Source of the DNA: Chrysochromulina tobinii
Taxonomy: Eukaryota > Haptophyta > Prymnesiales > Chrysochromulinaceae
Reading direction: 5' to 3'
Assembly (NCBI GenBank): GCA_001275005.1
Contig: JWZX01002475.1
Span: forward strand, 1-13,228
DNA: 13,228 nt
The notes beneath the pieces are model-generated. The model was not told where the DNA came from. It made no database searches and worked only from the letters and a program-made list of their open reading frames with translations. A program made the position numbers and the translations under genes. Of the stretch, positions 1 to 7,175 are shown one piece after another; the stretch's first letter is position 1; each line of letters begins with the position of its first letter.

Positions 1-19
1 GCCGTCGCCGCCGCCGCCG

Positions 20-51
<32 letters not shown>
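1..51. repeat. (GCC)n trinucleotide tract
   Basis: GCC repeats broken only by two GTC units. Read on the minus strand they code poly-Gly with Asp in the PWI-domain protein, so this is a coding microsatellite whose length probably varies between strains. Confidence 0.8.
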
Positions 52-54
<3 letters not shown>

Positions 55-1137
55 TGCCGCCGTCCCGCCGCCCAAGACGGCGCTCACGCTCAGTAGTTTG
101 AGTCGTTCGCTCACGAGGGTGGTGGGATCGGGCTTCAGGGCTGCGGCGGCAGCCGCGTCGTCGCCGGCCCTTGGGGGCGCCAGGCCGCCCGCTGAGCCGC
201 CGCCGCTGCCACCGCTGCTGCCGCCGCCTGCCGCCGCCACCGCCGGCGCGAGGGCCGGCGGCAATAAGTCCGCGTGCGCGGGAATGAACGGCGTCGTGGG
301 CCATGTCGGTGGGTACAGCAGCGGCGCCTCGACGCCGACGCCGCCCGAGAGCCGGGCGATCCCACCGTTGAGCAGAGGGCCGCCGCCCTTGTCGCCGCCC
401 TCGCCCTCGTCGCCGCCGCCGCCGCCGATCGGCGCGCCGTTTGCTTGCCATGTCGGTTGGTCGAGCTTTGCATGCAAAGGCTGGTCGAGCTTGGAGCGCG
501 GCGCGGCGGGAGGCATCGAAGCGGCGTCGCCGCCGCCCGGTGGCGTGGGCAGCGCGTCGCCATTGGCGACCGCCTCGTCGGCATACTCCTCGTTATAATA
601 TTCCTCCCCCTCCTCCTCCCCCTCCTCGTCGTCCTCCTCGCCGTACCGCGGGTCGTCATAGTCGTCGGCCTCCTCAAAGTCCACCCCCTCGTCCTCGTAA
701 TGCTCCTCCTCCTCCTGGCCCTCGCCCTCGCCGTCCTGGTAGCCGCCCCTGCCGCCGCCGCCCGTCGCCTGCGGCTGCTGCGGACCGACTACGGACCCTC
801 CTCCTCCTTGGCCGCCGCCTCGGCCACCTCCTCCGTCAAGCACCGATTGGGGCAGCGGCGCCGCCGTCGGCCGCGCTCGCTCCACCGTGGATGGCGGTGG
901 TACACCTTGCGACGTCCCGTCGTCGTTGCGGCCGAGGAATGTCCACAGCGCCGCCGTGAAGCCCTGCGCACGCTCGCCCATCAGGATGCTCACGCTCGCC
1001 TCGAAGCTCTGACGGTCCCAGTCAGAGTCCTCCTCGATTCTGCGCATGACCATGTCGATGAGCACGTCATCGCGCAGCCCCTCAAGCTCGGTCACGCGAT
1101 CGGCCACCCACGCGCGCAGCAGGTCCGTGCTGGGCAT
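1..1137 (-). CDS. PWI-domain protein (SRRM1/PRP3-like splicing factor type), 3' end cut by window edge
   Basis: The frame starts at an ATG at 1137 and stays open for 379 codons to base 1, so the C-terminus is missing. I checked it codon by codon for stops. Residues 5-70 match the PWI fold: LLRAWV, then RVTELEGLRDDVLID, an Asp/Ser-rich turn, and a last helix with FTAALWTFLG. PWI domains bind nucleic acid in pre-mRNA processing proteins such as SRRM1, PRP3 and RBM25; that is family knowledge. After the domain come a Pro/Ser linker (71-100), a Gly-rich part (101-135), a strongly acidic Glu/Asp/Tyr block (136-190), a Pro/Gly/Ala-rich part with two KLDQP copies, and a poly-Gly tail coded by a GCC repeat. 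No RRM or SR repeats are visible in the part present. An SRRM1-like nuclear role is inferred. It is divergent from the caspase gene. Confidence 0.7.
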
Positions 1138-1321
1138 CGCACACACTCGGATCGGCGAAGCGGACTTGGCGCGGCGACGAGAAAAGAGTTCGGATGCAGA
1201 CCCTGGAGGAGACTTGCCTGGACTTGCAAAGGGGAAATTCTTTTCGAAGTGCACGAAGAAGTGTGCCAGCACAGCACACCTGCACCCCCAGCTGGATCCT
1301 CCGAGGCAAACTTGACCGTTA

Positions 1322-1419
1322 TGGAGTTGGAGTTGGAGTTGTTGTTGGAGTTTCGAGTTGGAGTTGGAGTTGGACTCGGATTTGGGGCTATAGCTGGAGT
1401 TAAGGTAGGAGTTGGAGTA
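1322..1419. repeat. Degenerate GGAGTT hexamer minisatellite
   Basis: Runs of GGAGTT with variants (GTTGTT, TCGAGTT, GACTCGGA, AAGGTA) cover about 100 bp, purine-rich on the plus strand. It lies roughly 200-280 bp upstream of the PWI-gene ATG and ahead of the caspase gene. The imperfect units suggest an old expansion. Confidence 0.85.
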
Positions 1420-1512
1420 ATGATTGGGGATATGAGGTGAAATCCGAATAAGTGTACGAACGGAGGGCAGATGCGCTCGGTACGGCGCGTTTCCTAATAG
1501 GGGGGTATAGGA

Positions 1513-1597
1513 ATGTGTCCATAGACCCATCTATGCGGCAATCGACTCGGGGCGGCGCCCCGAGTTCATTGATGGCGAAAGCAATCTATGGACACAT
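1513..1597. repeat. 85-bp imperfect palindrome with perfect ends and perfect core
   Basis: Outer arms of 13 bp (1513-1525 and 1585-1597, ATGTGTCCATAGA and its exact complement) and inner arms of 10 bp (1545-1554 and 1556-1565, ACTCGGGGCG and complement) share one centre, base 1555. The stretch between the arms pairs only partly. It could extrude as a cruciform or fold as an RNA hairpin in the caspase 5' leader. It overlaps an upstream in-frame ATG at 1588, which is one reason to place the protein start at 1681 instead. Confidence 0.85.
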
Positions 1598-1680
1598 CGG
1601 CAAGGCCCTTTTCCACAGACCCGCCTCTTGGCGCAACCCATGGAGGCAGCGAGGGTCGCAAGCCACCCACCGGGAAGCTC

Positions 1681-3633
1681 ATGCTGACTGCATTCCTCAT
1701 CAACTGCGCGGTGGCATGGGCGCTCGCACCGTCGACCCTGTTGGCGCCGGTGCCCACAAATATGGCCTGCCGCCGCGCGGTTGGTCTCGCCTTGAGCGAG
1801 CTCAAGGTCACCACCTTTGCGCCGACCGCGTCGCCCTCGGCGAGCGGGGTGAGCCCGCTGCGTCAGCGGCTTGCCCAGCTGGCTCGCATCGCGGAGGAGC
1901 ACGGGGTTGCGGCGCCATCGGTCCAGTTCGGGCACGACGCGTCCTTAGTCCGGTGGGCGACGCGCCAGCGCACGCTGCGCCGTCAGGGCAGCCTCTCGCA
2001 GGACGTGATCGACCAGCTCGACACCGTCTCCTTTGTGTGGGACCCACTCGAGCATCAGTGGCAGCTGCGCTACGAGGAGCTGGAGGCCTTTTTCGCCGCG
2101 CACGGCCACTCCAACGTGCCCAGCGCGTACGCGCCCTCGCCACCTCTCGGCACGTGGGTCGGGCGCCAGCGCGTGCTGTACCGAAGTGATGCGCTGCCCA
2201 TCCGCCGCCGGGACGCGCTGCTCGCCCTCGGCTTTGAATTCGATCCACTGGCGGCGCGCTTCGAGGAGGGGCTGGCGGCGTACGCGGCCGCGCTGAGCAC
2301 CGGTGAGCCGCTCCCCGACTCGCTCCGCCGCTGGGCCGCTCGACAACGCGAGGCGCGCGCGTCCGGCAGGCTGACCGCCGAGCGTGTCGAGGCCCTCAAT
2401 GAGCTGCCTGGCTGGCAATGGACCCCCGCGGCGGCGCGAAGGCCGTCGGCGCTGCGCGCGCTCGGGCGACGTCTCGCGAACGAGCTCGGGCTCTCCGAGG
2501 AGGAGGCGACGGCCCGCCCAGCGCATCATGAGCCCACTTGTCCTCCCGTGCCCGAGCCCAAGGCAGGGCTGGCCTACGGCAGATGCGCCTCGGCCGGTCG
2601 TGCGCTCGTCATCTCGGTCGGCCTCGGGCGAGAGTCGGGGGCGAGCGCCGAGCTGGGCGACGCGCGTGAGGCGCTCCGTGCTCTGGGCTACACGGTGCGC
2701 TGCGTCGAGAACCCGAGCGCCTCCGAGCTGCATGCCAGCTTGCTCGCTCATGGATCCGAGCCCGGCTGGGAGGCGCACGGATCGTCCGTAGTGGCGCTCA
2801 TGGCGCATGGGTCGGAGGCGGCGCTGCTCGCGCAGGACGGGCGGCGCTCGTCGCTCCGCATGCTCTTCGGCGCGCTCGCGCCGCGTGCGGCGCCCGCGTT
2901 GGAGGGTAAGCCGAAGGTCTTCCTCATACAGGCGTGCCGGCGTGGCGAGGCTTCGATGCTCAGCTTCGATGCTGGGGACGCGACGAGGAGCGGAGAGGCG
3001 GGGACGCGCAGCCTTCACAGCGGACTCTTTGGTGCACAGCTCGAGGCGGGGACGCCGGACGACGGGCAGCAGCTCGACGTGATTGAGAAGCGTTCGTGTT
3101 TGGCGGAGAACCTGCCTTATTTGGACGAGGCAATGGCGGAGGGCCTGCCTTTTTTGGACGACGCGGAGAGCGACGAGGGCCCGTGGCGCGGCGTGCATGC
3201 AGATGGGGTGCATGCAGATGGGATGCACCTGTGCGAGGAGCATGACTTCCTCTGGGGGTACGCCACGACCCCCGGCACCGTCGCCTACCGTGGCGCAATG
3301 TTCGCCGCCCTGCGCCGTGTAGTCGCCGAGTTTGGGCCTCGCACGAGCTGGCTCGAGCTGCTCCAGCATACCAACGAGCAGCTCTGCGCGTGGTCCGCAA
3401 ACCGTCCGGCGGAGCTCGCGATCTCGTCGATGGAGATCCGATCCACGTGCCGCGGCGCCGCCTTCGGACCCGCCGACCTCGTGTGGGGTCTCGAGGATGC
3501 TCACGAGGACGCGTCGGAAGACGCGGCAGCCCTGCCAGATGTGGCGGAGAGCTGTCGCTGTCCGTCGAGCGTCGTCGCCAAGCCTCCAACCCAGAACCCC
3601 GCTGTGCGAAGACCCCTTTGGACATTGGAGTAA
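1681..3633 (+). CDS. HA-repeat caspase: signal peptide, three helicase-associated repeats, caspase p20 and p10
   Basis: This is a 650-aa protein if started at 1681, or 681 aa from the in-frame ATG at 1588. I prefer 1681 because it puts a signal peptide (MLTAFLINCAVAWA, then LAP) at the exact N-terminus and leaves the palindrome untranslated. Residues about 57-249 hold three HA-type repeats aligned on W92, W159 and W218, each with W..RQR followed by a WDP/FDP/WTP-type end. A caspase domain follows from about 307. It has R317 where Asp-specific caspases hold an S1 Arg, a beta strand ending MAHGSE with His376, and GKPKVFLIQACR with Cys419. After a linker comes the p10 motif DFLWGYATTPG at 522-532, then R537 in the S1 position. 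Predicted activity is Asp-specific cysteine protease (family C14). Location is secreted or plastid, inferred from the leader. The linker carries two small tandem duplications. No helicase core is present. Confidence 0.85.
   Translation: MLTAFLINCAVAWALAPSTLLAPVPTNMACRRAVGLALSELKVTTFAPTASPSASGVSPLRQRLAQLARIAEEHGVAAPSVQFGHDASLVRWATRQRTLRRQGSLSQDVIDQLDTVSFVWDPLEHQWQLRYEELEAFFAAHGHSNVPSAYAPSPPLGTWVGRQRVLYRSDALPIRRRDALLALGFEFDPLAARFEEGLAAYAAALSTGEPLPDSLRRWAARQREARASGRLTAERVEALNELPGWQWTPAAARRPSALRALGRRLANELGLSEEEATARPAHHEPTCPPVPEPKAGLAYGRCASAGRALVISVGLGRESGASAELGDAREALRALGYTVRCVENPSASELHASLLAHGSEPGWEAHGSSVVALMAHGSEAALLAQDGRRSSLRMLFGALAPRAAPALEGKPKVFLIQACRRGEASMLSFDAGDATRSGEAGTRSLHSGLFGAQLEAGTPDDGQQLDVIEKRSCLAENLPYLDEAMAEGLPFLDDAESDEGPWRGVHADGVHADGMHLCEEHDFLWGYATTPGTVAYRGAMFAALRRVVAEFGPRTSWLELLQHTNEQLCAWSANRPAELAISSMEIRSTCRGAAFGPADLVWGLEDAHEDASEDAAALPDVAESCRCPSSVVAKPPTQNPAVRRPLWTLE
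3112..3177 (+). repeat. 33-bp tandem duplication in caspase inter-domain linker
   Basis: Two 11-codon units begin LPYLDEA and LPFLDDA. They lie between the catalytic Cys half and the p10 half, where caspases are normally cut during maturation, and each adds Asp residues. Confidence 0.75.
3193..3222 (+). repeat. Two copies of a 15-bp unit coding VHADG
   Basis: The unit GTGCATGCAGATGGG occurs twice in a row and then decays into ATGCAC. It lies in the caspase linker about 34 bp upstream of the p10 motif and looks like a recent slippage product. Confidence 0.85.
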
Positions 3634-3659
3634 TTTTTGATCGGGTCTCGGGTGTCGGC

Positions 3660-3685
3660 GCACCGGTCAGTCGTCAGACCGGTGC
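3660..3685. other. Stem-loop in the 3' region of the caspase gene
   Basis: Perfect 9-bp arms GCACCGGTC (3660-3668) and GACCGGTGC (3677-3685) flank an 8-base loop, 26 bases after the stop codon. It probably lies in the 3' UTR and could affect RNA processing or stability. In a nuclear gene it should not be read as a bacterial terminator. The rest of 3634-3892 shows nothing else I recognise. Confidence 0.6.
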
Positions 3686-3892
3686 AAAACCGTTCTCGCT
3701 TTCCACATGCATCTCAATTCTCATGCACGTGACACTGGCACTAATAACACCAAACGCACAATGTTCAGCTCAGAACCCTCGAGTGAGGCCTCCAGTGGCC
3801 GTCGAGTCGCGGCGACGGTTTGGCGTGGACGGCCCGCCGAGTGAGGACTCCGTGGGGCGGAGCGAGCGGGCGCCGCCTCAGCCGAGGGCGGC

Positions 3893-5428
3893 TCAGTAGA
3901 TGCCCTCGCCCTCAATGCTCATCATCATCGAGTTCATGATCTTGCGCTCGCGTGCCAAGTGGACAAGGCAATCGTATGCGAGGCTCAAGAACTCTTGGTA
4001 CGAGATCTTGCCGTCGCCGTCTGAGTCGAACATGGCCATCAGGTCGAGCGCGTCGTCGGCGCTGAAGCCAAAGTCGGCCGCGAGCATGCATTGGACAAAC
4101 TCGTCCGTATCGAGCTCACCCGAGCCGTCCTTGTCAGCCCGCGTGAAGAGCGAGGTGAGCAGCTCGTTCATGGCTTCATGGTCCTTCCCGCTCATGAGCT
4201 CCACGGGCTGGAAGTCGGCGCGCGCGGCGAGCTCGGCGCGCTCGCGGATCGCGTTCGGGTCGCCCATGCCCTTGAGGATCGCCGTCATCTTCGGCAGGTG
4301 CTCACGCCACGCGACGAGGCCGGCTCCGTTGGTGGGCACGTCCTTATCGGACACGAGCGCGTTCGCCTGGAGACGCGTGACGAAGGGGAAGCCCTGCAAC
4401 AAGACCTGCTTGAGCACCGGCGCGGGCAGGTAGCCGCTCTCCTCCTTGTCGTAGAACTCGCACATGCGCGTCAGCTCCGCGCCCACCTCGCCCAGGTTCT
4501 GCATCGCGAGCGCTCGCATCACGACCCGCTCCACCACGCCATACGCCGTCGGTGCGAGCGTCGCAGCGCTCACCATGCCGTCGCCATCGTACTTGACGCT
4601 CTCCGCGGCCTGGTTGATCTGCTGCTTGGACAAGCCGAGCTGCGGCGAGCGGAAGAGCGTCTTCACCTGAAGGCGCGAGAGGAGACCGCCGGCACTCGCC
4701 GTCTGCAGCACCATCTGCTCCAGCTGCTGTGGAACGACGCCGATGATCGACTGCGCCGCCTCGCGAAGGTACTCGCTCTCGATGGCCTCGGTCTCCTCGA
4801 AGCGCTGCTTGAGGCGCATCGTCTGGATCACCTCGACCGCGAGCGACGCGAACTCCGCGTACGTCACGTTGCCGTCGGCATCCTCATCCACCTCGGAGAG
4901 CAGAAGCTCAAGCTCCTTGGGAGTGATACCGAGCTCCGCAGTCGCCATGAGCTCCTTGAACTCGCCAAAGTCGAGCGCGCCCGAGCCGTCGCGGTCCGCC
5001 TCCTTGAAGAGCCCGATGAGCATCTTCTCGAGCTCCACCACGTCCAGCTCCGTCGTGCCCGCCATCCTCTCGTCGCCGAACTCGTCGCCGCCCTCGTCGT
5101 CCAGGCCGTAGTCGTTATCGAACTGCTCGATCTCGGGCTCGGGCGTGGGCGGACGCGTCCAGCCCGAGTACCCGAGCTGCCGCGCCAGGTCGGGCTGCGT
5201 AAAGTACCGCTCCGCGAACAGGGTCGGGTCGTCGGGCTTCTGCTTGAGCACTGCTGACATGAAGCCACCGATCATCGCACGAAGCTCTGGGTGGCATCGG
5301 AAGAAGTGCTCATTGTTGATGCGCTGCACGCGCTTCTGCTTCTGCAGCACGCGCGTCACCTCCGGCGGCAGCTTGACCGCTCCGGTCACCTGCGCCTCGG
5401 ACGCGTGCTTGTTGACGCCTGTCGCCAT
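3893..5428 (-). CDS. RIIa-domain and EF-hand protein, radial spoke protein 7-like
   Basis: 511 aa, uninterrupted, ATG at 5428. Residues about 41-80 (HPELRAMIGGFMSAVLKQKP, then DDPTLFAERYF) fit an RIIa-type docking and dimerisation domain, the fold that binds amphipathic helices in flagellar proteins. EF-hand loops with proper spacing are at 145-156 (DRDGSGALDFGE), 181-192 (DEDADGNVTYAE), 432-443 (DKDGSGELDTDE) and 468-479 (DSDGDGKISYQE). The middle has degenerate hands near 280 and 327. Chlamydomonas RSP7 has the same RIIa plus EF-hand build and a similar size, so a calcium-responsive radial-spoke role in the flagellar axoneme is the best guess. Another RIIa/EF-hand axonemal or signalling protein is possible. 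A 27-bp direct repeat sits just upstream of its start. The C-terminus ends in a Met-rich, acidic tail. Confidence 0.75.
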   Translation of the reverse strand: MATGVNKHASEAQVTGAVKLPPEVTRVLQKQKRVQRINNEHFFRCHPELRAMIGGFMSAVLKQKPDDPTLFAERYFTQPDLARQLGYSGWTRPPTPEPEIEQFDNDYGLDDEGGDEFGDERMAGTTELDVVELEKMLIGLFKEADRDGSGALDFGEFKELMATAELGITPKELELLLSEVDEDADGNVTYAEFASLAVEVIQTMRLKQRFEETEAIESEYLREAAQSIIGVVPQQLEQMVLQTASAGGLLSRLQVKTLFRSPQLGLSKQQINQAAESVKYDGDGMVSAATLAPTAYGVVERVVMRALAMQNLGEVGAELTRMCEFYDKEESGYLPAPVLKQVLLQGFPFVTRLQANALVSDKDVPTNGAGLVAWREHLPKMTAILKGMGDPNAIRERAELAARADFQPVELMSGKDHEAMNELLTSLFTRADKDGSGELDTDEFVQCMLAADFGFSADDALDLMAMFDSDGDGKISYQEFLSLAYDCLVHLARERKIMNSMMMSIEGEGIY

Positions 5429-5506
5429 TGCGAACGGACGCCCGGCCCCGCCGTGTTGGGCGCGAAGGATCGTTCACGCCTCTTGGGGTGTGAACACGCT
5501 CAGGGA

Positions 5507-5584
5507 AGCCGAATGTATGAAACGATGTTGCCTTCACGCACCGAGGGTGGTTGGACTAGCCGAATTTATGAAACGGTGTTGCCT
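5507..5584. repeat. 27-bp direct repeat, two copies 51 bp apart, upstream of the RIIa/EF-hand gene
   Basis: 5507-5533 and 5558-5584 match at 25 of 27 positions (core GAATKTATGAAACGRTGTTG). They lie 79-156 bp upstream of the ATG at 5428, between that gene and the stop of the next minus-strand gene. This is a candidate promoter element, or remnants of a small duplication. Confidence 0.75.
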
Positions 5585-5611
5585 CCTCCTCGCGGCCGCC
5601 GGCAAATCTGT

Positions 5612-6282
5612 TCACCCCTCATCCGCATCAAACGACAACGCCCCCACCTCGCCGGCCGCGGCCTTCTTCTTCTTCTTCTTCTTGGGCTGCGCGCCCAGCG
5701 ATTCCGCCTCGCCTCCCACGCCCTCGTCTCCTTGCACTCCTCCTCCATCTGCCGCTACCGCCGCCGCCTCCTCATCCGCACGCAGCGTGGCCTGTGACAG
5801 CTGCGCCTTGAGGCGCTCGCGCCGCTGCGCCTCGCGTTCCTCTCGCTGGCGCGCCTCCTCGTCTCGCGCTTGCCGATCGGCCGCCTTGGCAGATGCCACA
5901 GCCTCGCGCTTCTTCTCCTCGGGGTCCTCGAGCACCTCTGTCCGCCTCCTCTTGTACTCCGCGAGGGCCATCATCCCCTTGTAGTTGTTGCCATCGTTGA
6001 GTTTGTCGTCGGCCCTGCTCGCGGATCCTGCTGCTTCGAACGCGCCGCCCTGCTCGCGGATGCGCAGGAGTACCTGCAGCAGGATGCAGAGCGAGATGCG
6101 TAGGAGCAAGCAGACAGAGTGCTCTCATGCGCGGAGCCGAGGGCGCAGGACGAGGAAGAGACGGCGCATCGAGGGTGGCTTGGGAAGAGAGATGTTGCGG
6201 GACGCGCTGTGGTGGCCAGCAAATGGGGGGTCTCGAGAGGGCGCGAGCGCACATCAGCTTGGCTCTCGGAGGCGTCCGCCAT
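5612..6282 (-). CDS. Small Lys/Glu-rich coiled-coil protein, probably two exons
   Basis: The coding body is clear from about 6073 to the stop at 5612. It runs ADDKLNDGNNYKGMMALAEY, then a long charged helix rich in Arg, Glu and Ala (about 48-118), seven Lys in a row coded by a CTT repeat, and the end ALSFDADEG. The open frame has no ATG near its 5' end. I propose exon 1 at 6282-6253 (MADASESQAD), a 179-bp intron 6252-6074 (GTGCGC to a pyrimidine-rich CTGCAG), and exon 2 at 6073-5612, giving 163 aa. The Lys run followed by an LSFD-acidic end resembles the tail of the KIAA1143/DUF4604 family, but the N-terminus does not clearly match, so I assign no function. It shares a 192-bp promoter region with RPL32. 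Confidence 0.45.
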
Positions 6283-6295
6283 GTGCGGGTTCGCG

Positions 6296-6315
6296 GTCAA
6301 GTCAAGTCAAGTCAA
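6296..6315. repeat. (GTCAA)4 pentamer repeat in bidirectional promoter
   Basis: Four perfect GTCAA units sit 13 bp upstream of the proposed start of the coiled-coil protein, in the short region it shares with RPL32. On the minus strand it reads as repeated TTGAC. Confidence 0.8.
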
Positions 6316-6474
6316 GTTCGCTTCTTACGAAATAGAGAAACCCCAGATTTAACTACTTGGTAGGCTTTCGTGCAGGGTTCCGATTTCCGCTCGGACGCAC
6401 ATCGGGCTTTTCACAAAAAATCGTCAGCGCGTTTCTTTTCGTCCCGGGCACGTCTCCGGGCTCCGAAAGTCGCC

Positions 6475-7175
6475 ATGCCCACCCCGCTGCCGCACAAGCA
6501 GATCATCAAGAAGCGGACGCTCAAGTTCCCGCGCTACCAGTCCGATGAGCAGATCAAGGTCAAGTCGAGCTGGCGCCGGCCGCGCGGTATCGACTCGCGC
6601 CATCGCTGCCGGTACGTGCTGCCGCCGCCGCTCGAACCATGTCTGCGCCAGCGCTGCAGGGCAGGCCTCTGGCAGGGCAGGCCAAGGACGCGCGCCTGGC
6701 TTCGCGTCGCGTGACGCGTGGCAGCGTACGGAGCTCAGTGCTGCTGAGGGGCTCACTATTGGGCCGCGCCGGCTCGCACTCGGTGGACGATGACTGCAGC
6801 CGTTGACGCGTCTGTCGTAGCTCCGTGTGGAAGCGTGGAAGCGCGGTCCTATTCCTGCTGCGCGCGCACGCCGCTCATCTTGCCCCGTCGCGCGCTGCTT
6901 GTGTGCGCAGCGCCAAGGGTGTGACCAAGACGCCCAAGGTTGGCTATGGCTCCGACAAGGAGACTCGCCACCGGGTGCCGGGCGGCTGGTACAAGTTCGT
7001 CGTCAGCAACCTCAAGGAGCTCGAGGTGCTCCTGATGTCCAACCGCAAGTACGCGGCGGAGATTGCGCACAATGTCTCGGCGCGCAAGCGCAAGGAGATT
7101 GCGGAGCGTGCGGCGCAGCTCAACATCAAGGTGCTCAACGCTAGCGCGCGCCTCAAGTCGGAGGAGAACGAGTAA
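6475..7175 (+). CDS. RPL32: 60S ribosomal protein eL32, two exons
   Basis: Exon 1 is 6475-6611 and exon 2 is 6911-7175. Joined they code 133 aa, close to the usual 130-135. The start [18 protein letters not shown], the motif [14 protein letters not shown] just before the splice, [12 protein letters not shown] just after it, and the conserved end [20 protein letters not shown] then [10 protein letters not shown] identify eL32, a component of the large cytosolic ribosomal subunit. The ATG is preceded by CGCC. The junction falls inside an Arg codon (phase 2). A pyrimidine-rich stretch (TTTCTTTTCGTCCC) lies about 35 bp before the ATG and may be a leader feature. Confidence 0.96.
6612..6910 (+). 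other. Spliceosomal intron of RPL32
   Basis: 299 bp, beginning GTACGT and ending TTGTGTGCGCAG, phase 2. Splicing here restores eL32 exactly across the boundary. The intron is GC-rich and contains two nearby copies of GGGCAGGCC. No small RNA gene is evident inside it. Confidence 0.9.

Larger units (their letters stand above)
1138..1680. other. Divergent intergenic region between PWI gene and HA-caspase gene
   Basis: This 543-bp stretch separates two head-to-head genes and must hold both promoters. It contains a GGAGTT-type minisatellite (1322-1419) and a large imperfect palindrome (1513-1597). I see no clear TATA box or RNA gene. Plus-strand open frames crossing it have repetitive, low-complexity translations and look non-coding. 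Confidence 0.6.

Noticed and set aside
466-479. A 14-bp perfect palindrome CTTTGCATGCAAAG
   Set aside because: It lies within coding sequence of the PWI protein and short palindromes of this size are common; no partner copies seen.
274-1440. A 388-codon plus-strand frame across the left region
   Set aside because: Its translation is low-complexity Leu/Val/Arg and continues into the GGAGTT minisatellite. The minus strand holds a PWI domain in the same place.
1588-1680. Upstream in-frame ATG for the HA-caspase
   Set aside because: Using it would bury the signal peptide 31 residues inside the protein and place the start inside a palindrome arm. Not excluded, only less likely.
1945-3663. A 572-codon antisense open frame opposite the HA-caspase gene
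   Set aside because: It has no recognisable domain and is Arg-rich. It mirrors the GC-biased third positions of the real gene, which removes stop codons from the opposite strand.
4091-5257. A 388-codon plus-strand frame opposite the RIIa/EF-hand gene
   Set aside because: It is Leu/Arg/His-rich without motifs. The minus strand has four well-formed EF-hand loops, so this is a shadow.
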